7,107 nucleotides of DNA from an uncultured Planctomycetaceae bacterium (GCA_903823545.1 CAIJTL010000647.1:1-7107); one strand, 5' to 3'. Positions 1 to 6,735 are shown, counted from the first letter of the stretch. Numbers and translations: made by a program. The notes: generated by a model not told the origin, from the letters alone.

Positions 1-1028
1 GCCACTCCGGCGAGTTAAGACATACAGGCTTTCTGCGCGCCGAACAGTCGATCGTCTACGCACCGCGAGCAGGGAGAGTTGAGCGTGTCTCTGCCAAACC
101 TGGTGACTCAGTGAAGCCAAATCAGCTCCTGCTGGTACTCGCCGACGACTCGTTAGACCGCGAGATTGCTGCAAGATCACGTGATGTGACAGCGTTGGAG
201 GCTGCGCTTGAGCAATGCCGAGCGAAAGCTGACGTCCAAATCACGTTGGAACTCAAATCACTCGATGAAGTTCTGCATCGAACTCGTCTTGAGTCGGCTG
301 AATTACTGCGTGAGCATTACTCTGCGACCTTCCAACACATCACGTGGAGAAACTTCGCCAAAGAGGCAAGCGCGGGACGAATGCTAGCCATTGCACCGAC
401 AGCAATGAGCGAACCTGACCGTGTTTTTGGGTCACTCACCAGCGATCCGATCGTGACCCCCGAAGTCGTTCGGGCTCAAGCCGTCATTCGCCAAGAAGAG
501 GCTCGAAACTCGTCCGAAGTCAAAAAGGCATCGGCTGATATTTGTGACCAACACATCCAAGAATTGAAAAAACTCCGTGAAAATCTGCCGGAAAAGATCC
601 GCAAGGCTGCAGGGGTTGGGGTTGCTGAAGCCAAACTCGCACAGACGACAGACCAACTTTTATCGCTCAACAAGCAAAAGAGTGCGATGACCGTTACGGC
701 ATCTGGTCATGGACTCGTCGGCTCGTATGTGAAACAGCCTGCAGATCCTGTCGCTGCCGGAGAAGCGTTGGTCATGATCCTGGACCGTGACCGCCCGTTT
801 GTGGAAGTCGAAGTTCCGTCGCAACAAGTCAAGCGGATCAAAGTGGGCCAGACGGTTCGTTTGGAATTCGCGGGGGACGAGCGGATTGGGCGAGTGGATG
901 CGATTGCTCCGCAAGCCCAACGTCGCGATCAATCGTCGGAATCGTGGATCACCGTTCGCATCACTCCCGCTGGAAAACTTTGGCCAGAAGTACCAATTGG
1001 GTCAGCGGTGTCGGTGCGTCTGAAGTAG
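1..1028 (+). CDS. HlyD/RND-type membrane-fusion (periplasmic adaptor) protein, 5' truncated
   Basis: The frame is open from the left edge (first full codon at 3) to a TAG at 1026-1028, giving 341 visible residues. The GTG at 111 is therefore an internal Val, not the start. Visible residues about 9-49 form the first half of a biotinyl/lipoyl-like domain, with a PRAGRVERV strand and an AKPGDSV turn. A charged, Leu/Glu/Lys/Arg-rich stretch follows to about residue 228 and is probably the alpha-helical hairpin. It is broken near residues 95-140 by a Pro/Gly/Thr-rich segment. Residues about 230-262 give the second lipoyl half (ASGHGLVGSYV), and the rest looks like the beta-barrel (VEVEVPSQQVKRIKVGQTV). 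Such proteins link an inner-membrane transporter to an outer-membrane channel, or act in ABC/RND export. The N-terminal signal or anchor and the partner transporter are off the window. The substrate cannot be told. It converges with the minus-strand ORF at 1113. Confidence 0.85.
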   Translation, partial: HSGELRHTGFLRAEQSIVYAPRAGRVERVSAKPGDSVKPNQLLLVLADDSLDREIAARSRDVTALEAALEQCRAKADVQITLELKSLDEVLHRTRLESAELLREHYSATFQHITWRNFAKEASAGRMLAIAPTAMSEPDRVFGSLTSDPIVTPEVVRAQAVIRQEEARNSSEVKKASADICDQHIQELKKLRENLPEKIRKAAGVGVAEAKLAQTTDQLLSLNKQKSAMTVTASGHGLVGSYVKQPADPVAAGEALVMILDRDRPFVEVEVPSQQVKRIKVGQTVRLEFAGDERIGRVDAIAPQAQRRDQSSESWITVRITPAGKLWPEVPIGSAVSVRLK

Positions 1029-1112
1029 GCTCGGACGTTACTACGTGCGTCACGCACTCATCGCCGTCAAAACGCGCCCCTTGATTGGCAACAGAAACAG
1101 TTCTGCAGCGAG

Positions 1113-1532
1113 TTAGTTGACGGGCTTGGCAAACTCTTCGACGAGCTTTCGACCGATGAACGCCGTCGAGTGAATGAATTTCTTGCCGATTGGCCACTCA
1201 TACTCAATCGCATCCACATCGACAGTCCACGTCACTTGAGGCTCAAACGGTGGCGTAAACGAGAGGTATCCACCTTGCAAATCCTCACGAAATCCCGGAG
1301 TGAGCAGCGAGTGCTGAAGCACCTCCTGAGCGTGCAGTAAGAGTTTTTCGCGGATGATGTCGTCGTGAAAAAGATGTTGCGTGATGACTAAGTTCTGCTG
1401 CTCTTTGTCCCAGCGAAACTCACCGTAGAGTCTGAATTCACGCTTCTTGTCCTTCAAAAGCTGCTCTTCGGAAAACTCTCTGGTGCCGAATGCTTTTCCC
1501 AACAGCCACGCCACGCGGCGAAGCCCTTTCAA
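1113..1532 (-). CDS. Unrecognised soluble protein, 139 aa
   Basis: I do not recognise this protein. It reads from a TTG at 1532 to a TAA at 1113-1115 and has no signal peptide or membrane segment. The N-terminus is basic and helical (KGLRRVAWLLGKAFG), the middle is rich in charged residues (about 20-45 and 57-75), and the C-terminal half has short beta-like stretches (GGYLSF, VTWTVDVDAIEYEW) ending in AKPVN. The composition looks like a genuine folded protein. The start is uncertain: the same frame is open upstream to 1589 with plausible sequence (SSAANQAEDAF) but no ATG, GTG or TTG. The TTG overlaps the TGA of another minus-strand frame (TTGA, 1529-1532), which would suit translational coupling. 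It lies last in a possible sppA-led operon and converges with the adaptor gene 84 bp away. Confidence 0.55.
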   Translation of the reverse strand: MKGLRRVAWLLGKAFGTREFSEEQLLKDKKREFRLYGEFRWDKEQQNLVITQHLFHDDIIREKLLLHAQEVLQHSLLTPGFREDLQGGYLSFTPPFEPQVTWTVDVDAIEYEWPIGKKFIHSTAFIGRKLVEEFAKPVN

Positions 1533-1699
1533 CTCACGATTATTGAATGCGTCCTCTGCTTGATTTGCGGCTGAACTGAGGCCTGTCGCTTAAGTTCGTT
1601 GATGTGTGCATGCCAAATTGCTTCAACCGAAACGAGAGTAGTTCCGGCCAGTGCGACCAATGCCAAGCAACATTTGCCGTGGCGATTTGCCAGTAACAC
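1529..1699 (-). CDS. Alternative small membrane ORF (56 aa) overlapping the 137-codon frame
   Basis: A different minus-strand frame runs from a GTG at 1699 (or the adjacent TTG at 1702) to a TGA at 1529-1531. It encodes a basic start, a single hydrophobic segment (CCLALVALAGTTLVSVEAIW, residues 10-29) and an amphipathic basic tail (HINELKRQ). It overlaps the 137-codon frame on the same strand almost throughout, so at most one is likely real in this stretch. In its favour are a credible transmembrane-plus-tail pattern and a TTGA stop/start overlap with the 139-aa ORF. Against it are the absence of an ATG and of a well-placed ribosome binding site. It may instead be the displaced C-terminus of the membrane protein encoded just upstream. 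Confidence 0.35.
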   Translation of the reverse strand: MLLANRHGKCCLALVALAGTTLVSVEAIWHAHINELKRQASVQPQIKQRTHSIIVS

Positions 1700-1953
1700 C
1701 AAGCGTTCGTGCCGAATTCCTCTCTCACCAAAATTTCCACGATCGACAACACGACTAACGTCAATGGCATGATCGCTAATGGAATTCGCGAACCGTTGTC
1801 ACACCCGCCAAACAGCGTAAAACACTGCAGTAACGCGACCGTGCCAACGATTCCTGCAGCGGCATACCACCGAAGACTACGCCATTGCGCAAGTGATAAG
1901 AGCACGGCTAACGAGAAGGTCTCGGTCAGCGGCAGCCAAAGTACAGATACCAC
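1540..1953 (-). CDS. Putative polytopic membrane protein, possibly frameshifted
   Basis: This is a 137-codon frame from a GTG at 1953 to a TAA at 1540-1542. The first 75 residues are strongly hydrophobic, with likely membrane segments around residues 3-22 (TETFSLAVLLSLAQ), 29-48 (YAAAGIVGTVALLQCFTLF) and 57-73 (IPLAIMPLTLVVLSIVEIL). After about residue 77 the translation becomes Trp-rich and then ends in a Ser/Arg-rich tail. That looks less like a real protein than the overlapping minus-strand frame does. No Shine-Dalgarno sequence precedes the GTG, and no other standard start is in frame up to the stop at 2056-2058. The 5' half is probably coding. The true start and the true 3' half are doubtful, and a frame change near 1710-1740 would explain what is seen. 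The family is not recognised. Confidence 0.45.
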   Translation of the reverse strand: MVSVLWLPLTETFSLAVLLSLAQWRSLRWYAAAGIVGTVALLQCFTLFGGCDNGSRIPLAIMPLTLVVLSIVEILVREEFGTNAWCYWQIATANVAWHWSHWPELLSFRLKQFGMHTSTNLSDRPQFSRKSSRGRIQ

Positions 1954-1988
1954 GGAAACGACCAGCCGACTGTTTCTATGAAGGCGGC

Positions 1989-2045
1989 TTAGCCCAGTCC
2001 ACCGATGCTCTCCAGCAACGCGATGATGAAAAGCACGAACCGCAT
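1989..2045 (-). pseudogene. 18-codon hydrophobic ORF, possible broken start of a membrane protein
   Basis: Directly after sppA (25 nt after its stop) an ATG at 2045 opens a short hydrophobic peptide (MRFVLFIIALLESIGGLG) that ends at a TAA (1989-1991). The frame after this stop still reads like a membrane-protein loop (AAFIETVGWSFPWYLYFG) before a second stop near 1930. From there the coding signal moves to the frame of the 1540-1953 ORF. A weak ACGAG sequence lies about 7 nt upstream of the ATG. It could be the true N-terminus of a gene disrupted by a stop and a frameshift, or a genuine small peptide, or chance. Confidence 0.3.
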
Positions 2046-2070
2046 GGTTATCTCGTTACGCTCAGGTTAT

Positions 2071-3138
2071 TTAACGAGCCTCAATCACCGCTTGCCAAAA
2101 AGAAGGTAATGACTGCGCTGAACCGCAGAAGTACATCGCTTTTGGAACAGACATTTCTAGCAGTTTCCGAAGCCGGACTTCCGGATCGTGGGCTTGAGCC
2201 TGTCCCAGGAGCAAGCTCATGAGCGAAACCGGGAAAGTGTATTTGACGACTCGAACTTTGCTCAGCCCCAATTGTGTTTTGAGTGCTTCGATCGCGTCCT
2301 CTTCGTCACCGATCTCGTCAATGAGTCCGTTTTCCTTTGCATCGGCGGCCGTAAAGAGTTGCCCGGTTGCGAGAGCCTTGACCTGAACTGCATCCAGTTT
2401 GGGACGGTTATCGTCCACGATTTTCACGAAACGTTGCAGTGATTCGTCGAGTATCCGCCCCCACAACTCCTTGTCGCGATCGGTAAGTGCTCGGAGCGGA
2501 TCAAGGGAATCTTTAAATTCGCCGGTTTTCAATGAGTCCGTTTTCACGCCGACTTTCACAGCCAGCTCGCTTGCATCATACCGAGGAATAATGACCCCGA
2601 TCGATCCGGTCCATGTCGTCGGTTCGGCAAAAATCTTCCCTTTCTCTCCGGCTCCCATTGCGATGTAAACGCCTCCGGACGCAGCAATTCGCTTCATCGC
2701 GACGAACATCGGCTTCTTATCGCTGAGCTTTTTGAGCTTCACGTAAATCTGATGGCTGTCAGCCACCAAACCGCCGGGACTGTCGATGACAAGCAGCACG
2801 CCTTTTACGTGGTCGTCGTCGTTGACCTTCTTAATCGCATCCAGCAAATGCCCGGTAAAAGGGGGCATGATTGTTCCGCTCGCCTCAATCACGGCGATCT
2901 TATCTTCAGCGGTTTTATCCCCCGAGTGATACCGCTCCGTCGGTGAAGTGCCGTCATCAAAATATTGTTGGTATTCGGAACTCAGGCGGACGCAGTAGAG
3001 CAGCGAGAACGACAGCGCGACCATCAATCCACGCACGAACCATCGACGAATCCAAATCGGCTGTGTTGGCATTTGTTGAATGATGATCGGAGGCGCTGAA
3101 GTGGTCTGTGTGACTGCTGGGGTCGGACCGTCTGCCAT
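2071..3138 (-). CDS. sppA: Signal peptide peptidase SppA (S49 family), short form, 355 aa
   Basis: SppA is a membrane-anchored serine protease that degrades signal peptides left in the cytoplasmic membrane after secretion. The N-terminus is a cytosolic Pro/Thr/Gln-rich tail, followed by one membrane anchor at residues 33-50 (WFVRGLMVALSFSLLYCV). The S49 domain follows, with VLLVIDSPGG at 115-123 and the nucleophile Ser154 in IAASGG. The general base Lys209 lies in KTGEFKD, which aligns by eye with Lys199 of Bacillus subtilis SppA (SGAHKD). TGSIGVI (178-183) and the LFTAADAKENGLIDEIG block (261-277) are also typical. The length matches the B. subtilis type, not the duplicated E. coli form. The ATG at 3138 is chosen because GAAGGA sits 8 nt upstream; an in-frame start at 3192 adds 18 residues with no support. 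It is transcribed divergently from the YHS gene and may lead the minus-strand genes at 1113-2045. Confidence 0.93.
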   Translation of the reverse strand: MADGPTPAVTQTTSAPPIIIQQMPTQPIWIRRWFVRGLMVALSFSLLYCVRLSSEYQQYFDDGTSPTERYHSGDKTAEDKIAVIEASGTIMPPFTGHLLDAIKKVNDDDHVKGVLLVIDSPGGLVADSHQIYVKLKKLSDKKPMFVAMKRIAASGGVYIAMGAGEKGKIFAEPTTWTGSIGVIIPRYDASELAVKVGVKTDSLKTGEFKDSLDPLRALTDRDKELWGRILDESLQRFVKIVDDNRPKLDAVQVKALATGQLFTAADAKENGLIDEIGDEEDAIEALKTQLGLSKVRVVKYTFPVSLMSLLLGQAQAHDPEVRLRKLLEMSVPKAMYFCGSAQSLPSFWQAVIEAR

Positions 3139-3146
3139 TGAGTTGT

Positions 3147-3152
3147 TCCTTC
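3147..3152 (-). promoter_or_regulatory. Ribosome binding site of sppA
   Basis: GAAGGA on the minus strand, 8 nt before the ATG at 3138. It decides the start in favour of MADG rather than the upstream in-frame start at 3192. Confidence 0.75.
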
Positions 3153-3473
3153 GGTGTGATTTTGGAAAAGACCAGTGTCGCCGCGTCGTCATCTTGCAAA
3201 TCGAACTTGAGTTCGGGTTGCGAAATCAAAGGAAGAATCGTCCGGAAGCTGGGTAAACCTTTTCGGCTGTTCTAGCTGTGCTGGCCACACGCCAGGAAAC
3301 GTTCGCAGACAGCGCACAGTCGTCATAAGCCGACGACCATTGGGACGATAGAAACACCGCAACCCACCGGTCGGACAACAAGGCGGATTATTGGATGGCA
3401 GACGGACCCCTGCAATCCACCGCTTTAACGACCACGTTCTATGACAGATCCCCGATTGGGCCCCGACAGGGAT

Positions 3474-3481
3474 GGGAGGAG
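3474..3481 (+). promoter_or_regulatory. Ribosome binding site of the YHS-domain gene
   Basis: GGGAGGAG lies 8 nt before the ATG at 3490. It is a near-perfect Shine-Dalgarno sequence and fixes the start at MNTKHG rather than at the in-frame ATG at 3472, which overlaps this site. Confidence 0.85.
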
Positions 3482-3489
3482 CCTTGGTT

Positions 3490-5205
3490 ATGAATACAAA
3501 ACACGGTTTGGTAGCGGCAGCGTGGGTACTCGGCGGCACAATCCTGCTCGATGCGGGACAGGTCGCTGAAGCACAACAAAATACGAATGCGGACGAATAC
3601 TTTGCTCCGCAACGAACTCAAACGAAACCGGCGCCAGGGCTATTGCCATCCAATTTGCGATCGCCAAACCATTCGTCGAGCGAACCAGCGGCGAAACCGA
3701 TCCCGACAAACGTCGCTCCCGATGCTGGCTCGAAACTCAGCGGTCGCAGCGTGAAACCGATGGTTCGTCCGAGCAACCGCTCAGTGCAAGCCACGATGTA
3801 TCAACAACCAAGCACACCAGTCCAACCAGCGAATCAAAGCAGCGGAGCACCGTCTCCCGTCCAACAACAGTTGGAAGAACTCTATCGTCGTGACGGTAGG
3901 CAGATGCCCCCAATGACGTTGCAACAAGCTCCAAATACACAACCGATTGCCGGTCAAAATCAAATTCGACGTCCCCAACCCGGTACGGTTTCGCCGGTTG
4001 GTCAAAACACTCCGACGCCCGCCGCATCGGGTGCGATTCCCCCTAAGCAGACCAGCCGAGTTGGGTTCTTCAGCAAGCTGAATCCGTTCAAGAGCAAGCA
4101 GGCTCCGGCACCTCTTCCTCAACAACCGTCTCAACCAATTCAAAATCAAAATGGTGTTGCAGGGCGCTTGCCGAATGGTCAACCATTTGTGCAACCGAAA
4201 TCTGTGACCGCACCGAACCAATTCAACGCGGCACCGAATCAATTTAACAAAGCTAGCGCAGCTCGCTTGCAACCTGCACCAATTAACCAAGTGCCGATTG
4301 CCCCTGCTCCGCCAGCTCAATTTGAGCCCAAGGCTCAGGCAGCAGCCGCTGCTGCCGACTTTGGAAGCGAACTTTCCAAGGTTTTGCCACCGGTCCCTGG
4401 CGATCCAGACTACATCGCACCGAAGGGTGATTTGACCGAGGATTCTGCAAAGCCGATAGCCACTGTTGATGCTGCCATTGAGAACGCCTTCAGCGATATG
4501 CCCGAAGAGGCAGTCGATGACACCGCGACCGCAGCGAAGATTCAACCTGATGCACTACCTGAAGCAAAGCCGGAGTCAAACCCGTTTAGTGGCCTGTCTC
4601 TCGACGAGGAGTCGACTGAGATCACCACGTCGAAATCGGCCAAGCCGACACCGAAACAGGCAATTGACGAAGAAGAAGATTCCGATGCCCTGTCACTCGA
4701 TGACGACAAAGAGTCCAAATCAAAAATCGACCTCGACAGCATTCCGCTTCCATCTGAAGCAGAAGACCTGGTCATTGCGGAAGAGAAAGCGACAGAGCCA
4801 CCCGTTGAAGAATCAACCAAGGCTCAAGTGAGTGCCGAGGAAATCGATGCCAAGGTTAAGCTCATCAAAGAACGAGGCGAACTGCGTGGTCTCAAAGGTT
4901 TCTGTGCAGTCGCACTGCGAGACTCTCGCGACCTCAAGAATGCACTGCCAGAACACACGGCAACCTACAAAGGCCGCACTTACTACTTCAGCAGCGATGA
5001 CGCGAAGGTCGCATTCGAAAAGCACCCGGAACAATACGCTCCGGTTTCCGGTGGCAACGATGTTGTCCTGCTGAAAGAAAAAGTGACAAAAGAAGGATCG
5101 CTGGACCACGCCGTGTGGTTCAAAGATCGGCTGTACCTCTTCACCAGTCAGAAAACGCTCGAGCAATTCGTGACAACCCCTAGCGGGTTCGTCATTAGCG
5201 AGTAA
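3490..5205 (+). CDS. Secreted Pro/Gln-rich protein with tandem C-terminal YHS-like domains, 571 aa
   Basis: The protein starts with a Sec signal peptide: Lys4, a hydrophobic core at 7-20, and a VAEA/QQ cleavage site after residue 28. Residues about 29-300 are low complexity, rich in Pro, Gln, Asn and Ala, with short basic islands (FFSKLNPFKSK) and a doubled APNQFN motif at 241-253. Residues about 300-445 are acidic and Ser-rich (DEEEDSDALSLDDDKES). The folded part is C-terminal. One YHS-like module spans about 466-520 (GFCAVAL with Cys472, YKGRTYYF, QYAP). A second, related block at about 530-568 (SLDHAVWFKDRLYLF) lacks the Cys. YHS domains are often linked to metal binding, but no function is shown here. 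It is probably periplasmic or surface-exposed, with the linker spanning a crowded compartment. It is monocistronic by appearance: divergent from sppA, with a strong terminator at 5240. Confidence 0.88.
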   Translation: MNTKHGLVAAAWVLGGTILLDAGQVAEAQQNTNADEYFAPQRTQTKPAPGLLPSNLRSPNHSSSEPAAKPIPTNVAPDAGSKLSGRSVKPMVRPSNRSVQATMYQQPSTPVQPANQSSGAPSPVQQQLEELYRRDGRQMPPMTLQQAPNTQPIAGQNQIRRPQPGTVSPVGQNTPTPAASGAIPPKQTSRVGFFSKLNPFKSKQAPAPLPQQPSQPIQNQNGVAGRLPNGQPFVQPKSVTAPNQFNAAPNQFNKASAARLQPAPINQVPIAPAPPAQFEPKAQAAAAAADFGSELSKVLPPVPGDPDYIAPKGDLTEDSAKPIATVDAAIENAFSDMPEEAVDDTATAAKIQPDALPEAKPESNPFSGLSLDEESTEITTSKSAKPTPKQAIDEEEDSDALSLDDDKESKSKIDLDSIPLPSEAEDLVIAEEKATEPPVEESTKAQVSAEEIDAKVKLIKERGELRGLKGFCAVALRDSRDLKNALPEHTATYKGRTYYFSSDDAKVAFEKHPEQYAPVSGGNDVVLLKEKVTKEGSLDHAVWFKDRLYLFTSQKTLEQFVTTPSGFVISE

Positions 5206-5239
5206 AGGCCCCAGGCGTTCCACTGACTGTTTACGATAG

Positions 5240-5268
5240 CCCCGGTCGCGAAAGTGACCGGGGTTTTT
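5240..5268 (+). terminator. Rho-independent terminator of the YHS gene
   Basis: A 10-bp stem, CCCCGGTCGC (5240-5249) with GTGACCGGGG (5254-5263), has one G-U wobble and closes on a GAAA tetraloop. It is followed at once by TTTTT (5264-5268). It sits 34 nt after the stop at 5205. The minus-strand side has no T-run, so it should act mainly on the plus-strand transcript. Confidence 0.92.
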
Positions 5269-5305
5269 CGTCATTTGGTAAGCCAACTCATCCGACTTCG
5301 CCAAA

Positions 5306-6601
5306 TCAAGTTGCTGATCGCAACAAAACTGCGGCGCTTTGTCCCATCGAAGTACGGCTCACTTTCAATGCAAGCGGACTTCGGAGTCGATGCAGTTCGT
5401 CGTGAACGACTCGCAAACGGCAGTTGGGGTCAGGCGTTTTGTAGTTCAACGTCATCGGCAATTCGCCATGACGCATTGCCAGCAAGCTGCCAGCGAGTTC
5501 TATCGCCGCAGAGCCGCAATCTGCTTGACCGAAGTAACTCTTCAATGCGGTTACGGGAATTGTTTTAGCAGACGTCCCGAGTGCTCGATGAAACGCGCGA
5601 GCTTCGATCGCATCATCAACTTGCGTACTCTTGCCGTGAGCGTTGATATGTCCGAGGTCTCGAGGATCGACTCCCGCTCGACGCAACGCCGATTGAATCG
5701 CTCCAACGAGCCCGCGACCGGCAGAAGCATCGTCTTCGACGCGACCATCGCAACCAGACGTTACAGCAAGTATCTCGGAATAGATTCGAGCACCGCGACG
5801 CTGAGCGTGCTCCAATCGCTCGATCACGAACGCTCCCGCCCCTTCGGCCAGGATCGTTCCATCACGAGACAAATCAAACGGGCGGCAGGCTTTTGCCGGG
5901 TCACCATCGCGATGAGTCAGCCCTTCAAACAGATGGAACTTGGCAACGTCGACCGGTTGAATATGTGAGCTACATCCTCCAACGATCATCGCGTCCGCAG
6001 CATCTCTCTCAATGCACGAGACCGCTTCGGCAAGTGCAAGTAATGTCGATGAATCGCGTGCGGTGATGGTGTTGTTGGGGCCTTGTGCATTGAATTCGAT
6101 TGAGACATGGCAGGCGGGCATGTTCGGTAATTGTCGCAGAAACCAAAGCGGTGCAATCTGGCTCATCGCGTCGGCATTGAAGCGCTCGTGATGGAATCGG
6201 CCATCTTCACCGCGACAAAACTCCGCTGCGTCAACGAGCTCTTGAGGAGTACTCGTCATCCGCCCCGCACCATAGACCACTCCGAGACGCTCTGGATCGA
6301 TCGATCCGGAACTCAAACCAGCGTCGGCCATCGCTTGCGAAGCCGCTGAAACTCCGAGCTGAATCTCACGAGACATCACCTTCAATAGCCGCTTACAGGC
6401 GACCTGCTCCTCGGGAATAAAGTCCCGCACCTCCGCAGCAAAGCGACATGGAATTTCTGCTTCCGGAAATGCCGAGTGATAATTTACCCCTGAGCGTCCA
6501 GCGCGCAGACTATCCCAAAACGCTTCCGAACCAATGCCAATTGGCGACACCACCCCAAGGCCAGAAATGACCACGCGGGTGCCCTGTGACATGCCATTCA
6601 T
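5306..6601 (-). CDS. Beta-ketoacyl-ACP synthase-like protein with a degenerate active site (chain-length-factor-like), 431 aa
   Basis: This is a full-length FabF-type thiolase-fold protein. It has the N-terminal strand RVVISGLGVVSPIG (9-22), the nucleophile-elbow region after GP (174-175), DAMIVGG (203-209), FDLSRDGTILAEGAGAFVIE (242-261), INAHGKST (319-326) and ALKSYFGQ (352-359). Aligned by eye with E. coli FabF, the catalytic Cys163 falls on Asp183 with no gap. His303 is kept (His322) and Lys335 is kept (Lys354). His340 becomes Gln359, and the C-terminal GFGGTNG loop is lost (around TSMGQSA, 417-423). It should therefore not carry out a normal Claisen condensation. It may act as a chain-length-factor-like partner of an active ketosynthase, or in acyl binding or decarboxylation. 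The ATG at 6601 is chosen because AGGAG lies 7 nt upstream; the longer frame to 6778 is an Arg-rich artefact. It converges with the YHS gene. Confidence 0.9.
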   Translation of the reverse strand: MNGMSQGTRVVISGLGVVSPIGIGSEAFWDSLRAGRSGVNYHSAFPEAEIPCRFAAEVRDFIPEEQVACKRLLKVMSREIQLGVSAASQAMADAGLSSGSIDPERLGVVYGAGRMTSTPQELVDAAEFCRGEDGRFHHERFNADAMSQIAPLWFLRQLPNMPACHVSIEFNAQGPNNTITARDSSTLLALAEAVSCIERDAADAMIVGGCSSHIQPVDVAKFHLFEGLTHRDGDPAKACRPFDLSRDGTILAEGAGAFVIERLEHAQRRGARIYSEILAVTSGCDGRVEDDASAGRGLVGAIQSALRRAGVDPRDLGHINAHGKSTQVDDAIEARAFHRALGTSAKTIPVTALKSYFGQADCGSAAIELAGSLLAMRHGELPMTLNYKTPDPNCRLRVVHDELHRLRSPLALKVSRTSMGQSAAVLLRSAT

Positions 6602-6608
6602 AGCCTGT

Positions 6609-6613
6609 CTCCT
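6609..6613 (-). promoter_or_regulatory. Ribosome binding site of the ketosynthase-like gene
   Basis: AGGAG on the minus strand, 7 nt before the ATG at 6601 (MNGMSQG). A second in-frame ATG (MSQG, 6592) is only 9 nt further in and too far for this site. The sequence argues against the longer frame that opens at 6778. Confidence 0.8.
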
Positions 6614-6632
6614 GAGCCTGACCCTAAAACCA

Positions 6633-6649
6633 CGGCGGCCTAGCCGCCG
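6633..6649 (-). promoter_or_regulatory. GC-rich hairpin with a trailing T-run in the leader of the ketosynthase-like gene
   Basis: CGGCGGC and GCCGCCG form a 7-bp all-GC stem with a 3-nt loop. Read on the minus strand it is followed by TGG and then TTTT, 31 nt before the ATG. This is terminator-like but the T-run is short and offset, so it could be an attenuator, an mRNA-stabilising stem or chance. Confidence 0.4.
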
Positions 6650-6716
6650 GTTCGTCTCCCGCCGATTGTTCAAACGGGCCTTCGCCAACCAAACAATCCG
6701 CCGGACAACCTCACCT

Positions 6717-6735
6717 GATGGGCGTTCTGCCCATC
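6717..6735 (-). repeat. 7-bp inverted repeat in the leader of the ketosynthase-like gene
   Basis: GATGGGC (6717-6723) and GCCCATC (6729-6735) are perfectly complementary across a 5-nt loop. No T-run follows on either strand. It lies in the same leader as the hairpin at 6633 and a longer-spaced pair, GATTGTT (6664-6670) and AACAATC (6692-6698). Confidence 0.45.

Larger units (their letters stand above)
3139..3489. other. Divergent intergenic region between sppA and the YHS gene
   Basis: About 350 bp with no convincing gene. It must hold the promoters for both divergent genes, but I could not pick a clear -35/-10 pair on either strand. The only small structure noted is an inverted repeat, GTCGTC (3319-3324) and GACGAC (3332-3337), with a 7-nt spacer. 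A minus-strand frame opening at a TTG at 3229 runs into sppA out of frame and has no ribosome binding site. Confidence 0.6.

Noticed and set aside
111..1028. Adaptor protein starting at the GTG at 111
   Set aside because: The frame is open to the left edge and the upstream 36 codons encode the first part of the lipoyl-like domain, so the gene is truncated by the window.
1045..1057. GTGCGTCACGCAC inverted repeat between the adaptor gene and the minus-strand ORF, considered as a terminator
   Set aside because: The stem is only about 6 bp and no T-run follows on either strand.
3139..3192. 18-residue N-terminal extension of SppA
   Set aside because: The in-frame upstream start would place the GAAGGA ribosome binding site inside the gene. 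The ATG at 3138 has ideal spacing.
4210..4248. Direct repeat in the Pro/Gln-rich gene
   Set aside because: Two diverged 18-bp copies encoding APNQFN are ordinary low-complexity coding repeats, not a separate element.
3781..4545. 254-codon minus-strand frame opposite the Pro/Gln-rich gene
   Set aside because: Its Leu/Arg/Cys-rich translation is the antisense shadow of Gln/Pro/Ala codons. The plus strand has a signal peptide, strong ribosome binding site and terminator.
4466..4831. 121-codon plus-strand frame inside the YHS gene
   Set aside because: Lys/Arg/Ser-rich out-of-frame reading of the acidic linker. The main frame continues without a break on both sides.
5339..5968. 209-codon plus-strand frame opposite the ketosynthase-like gene
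   Set aside because: It is antisense to a clear ketosynthase fold, has no ribosome binding site and translates to Arg/Ser-rich sequence without domains.
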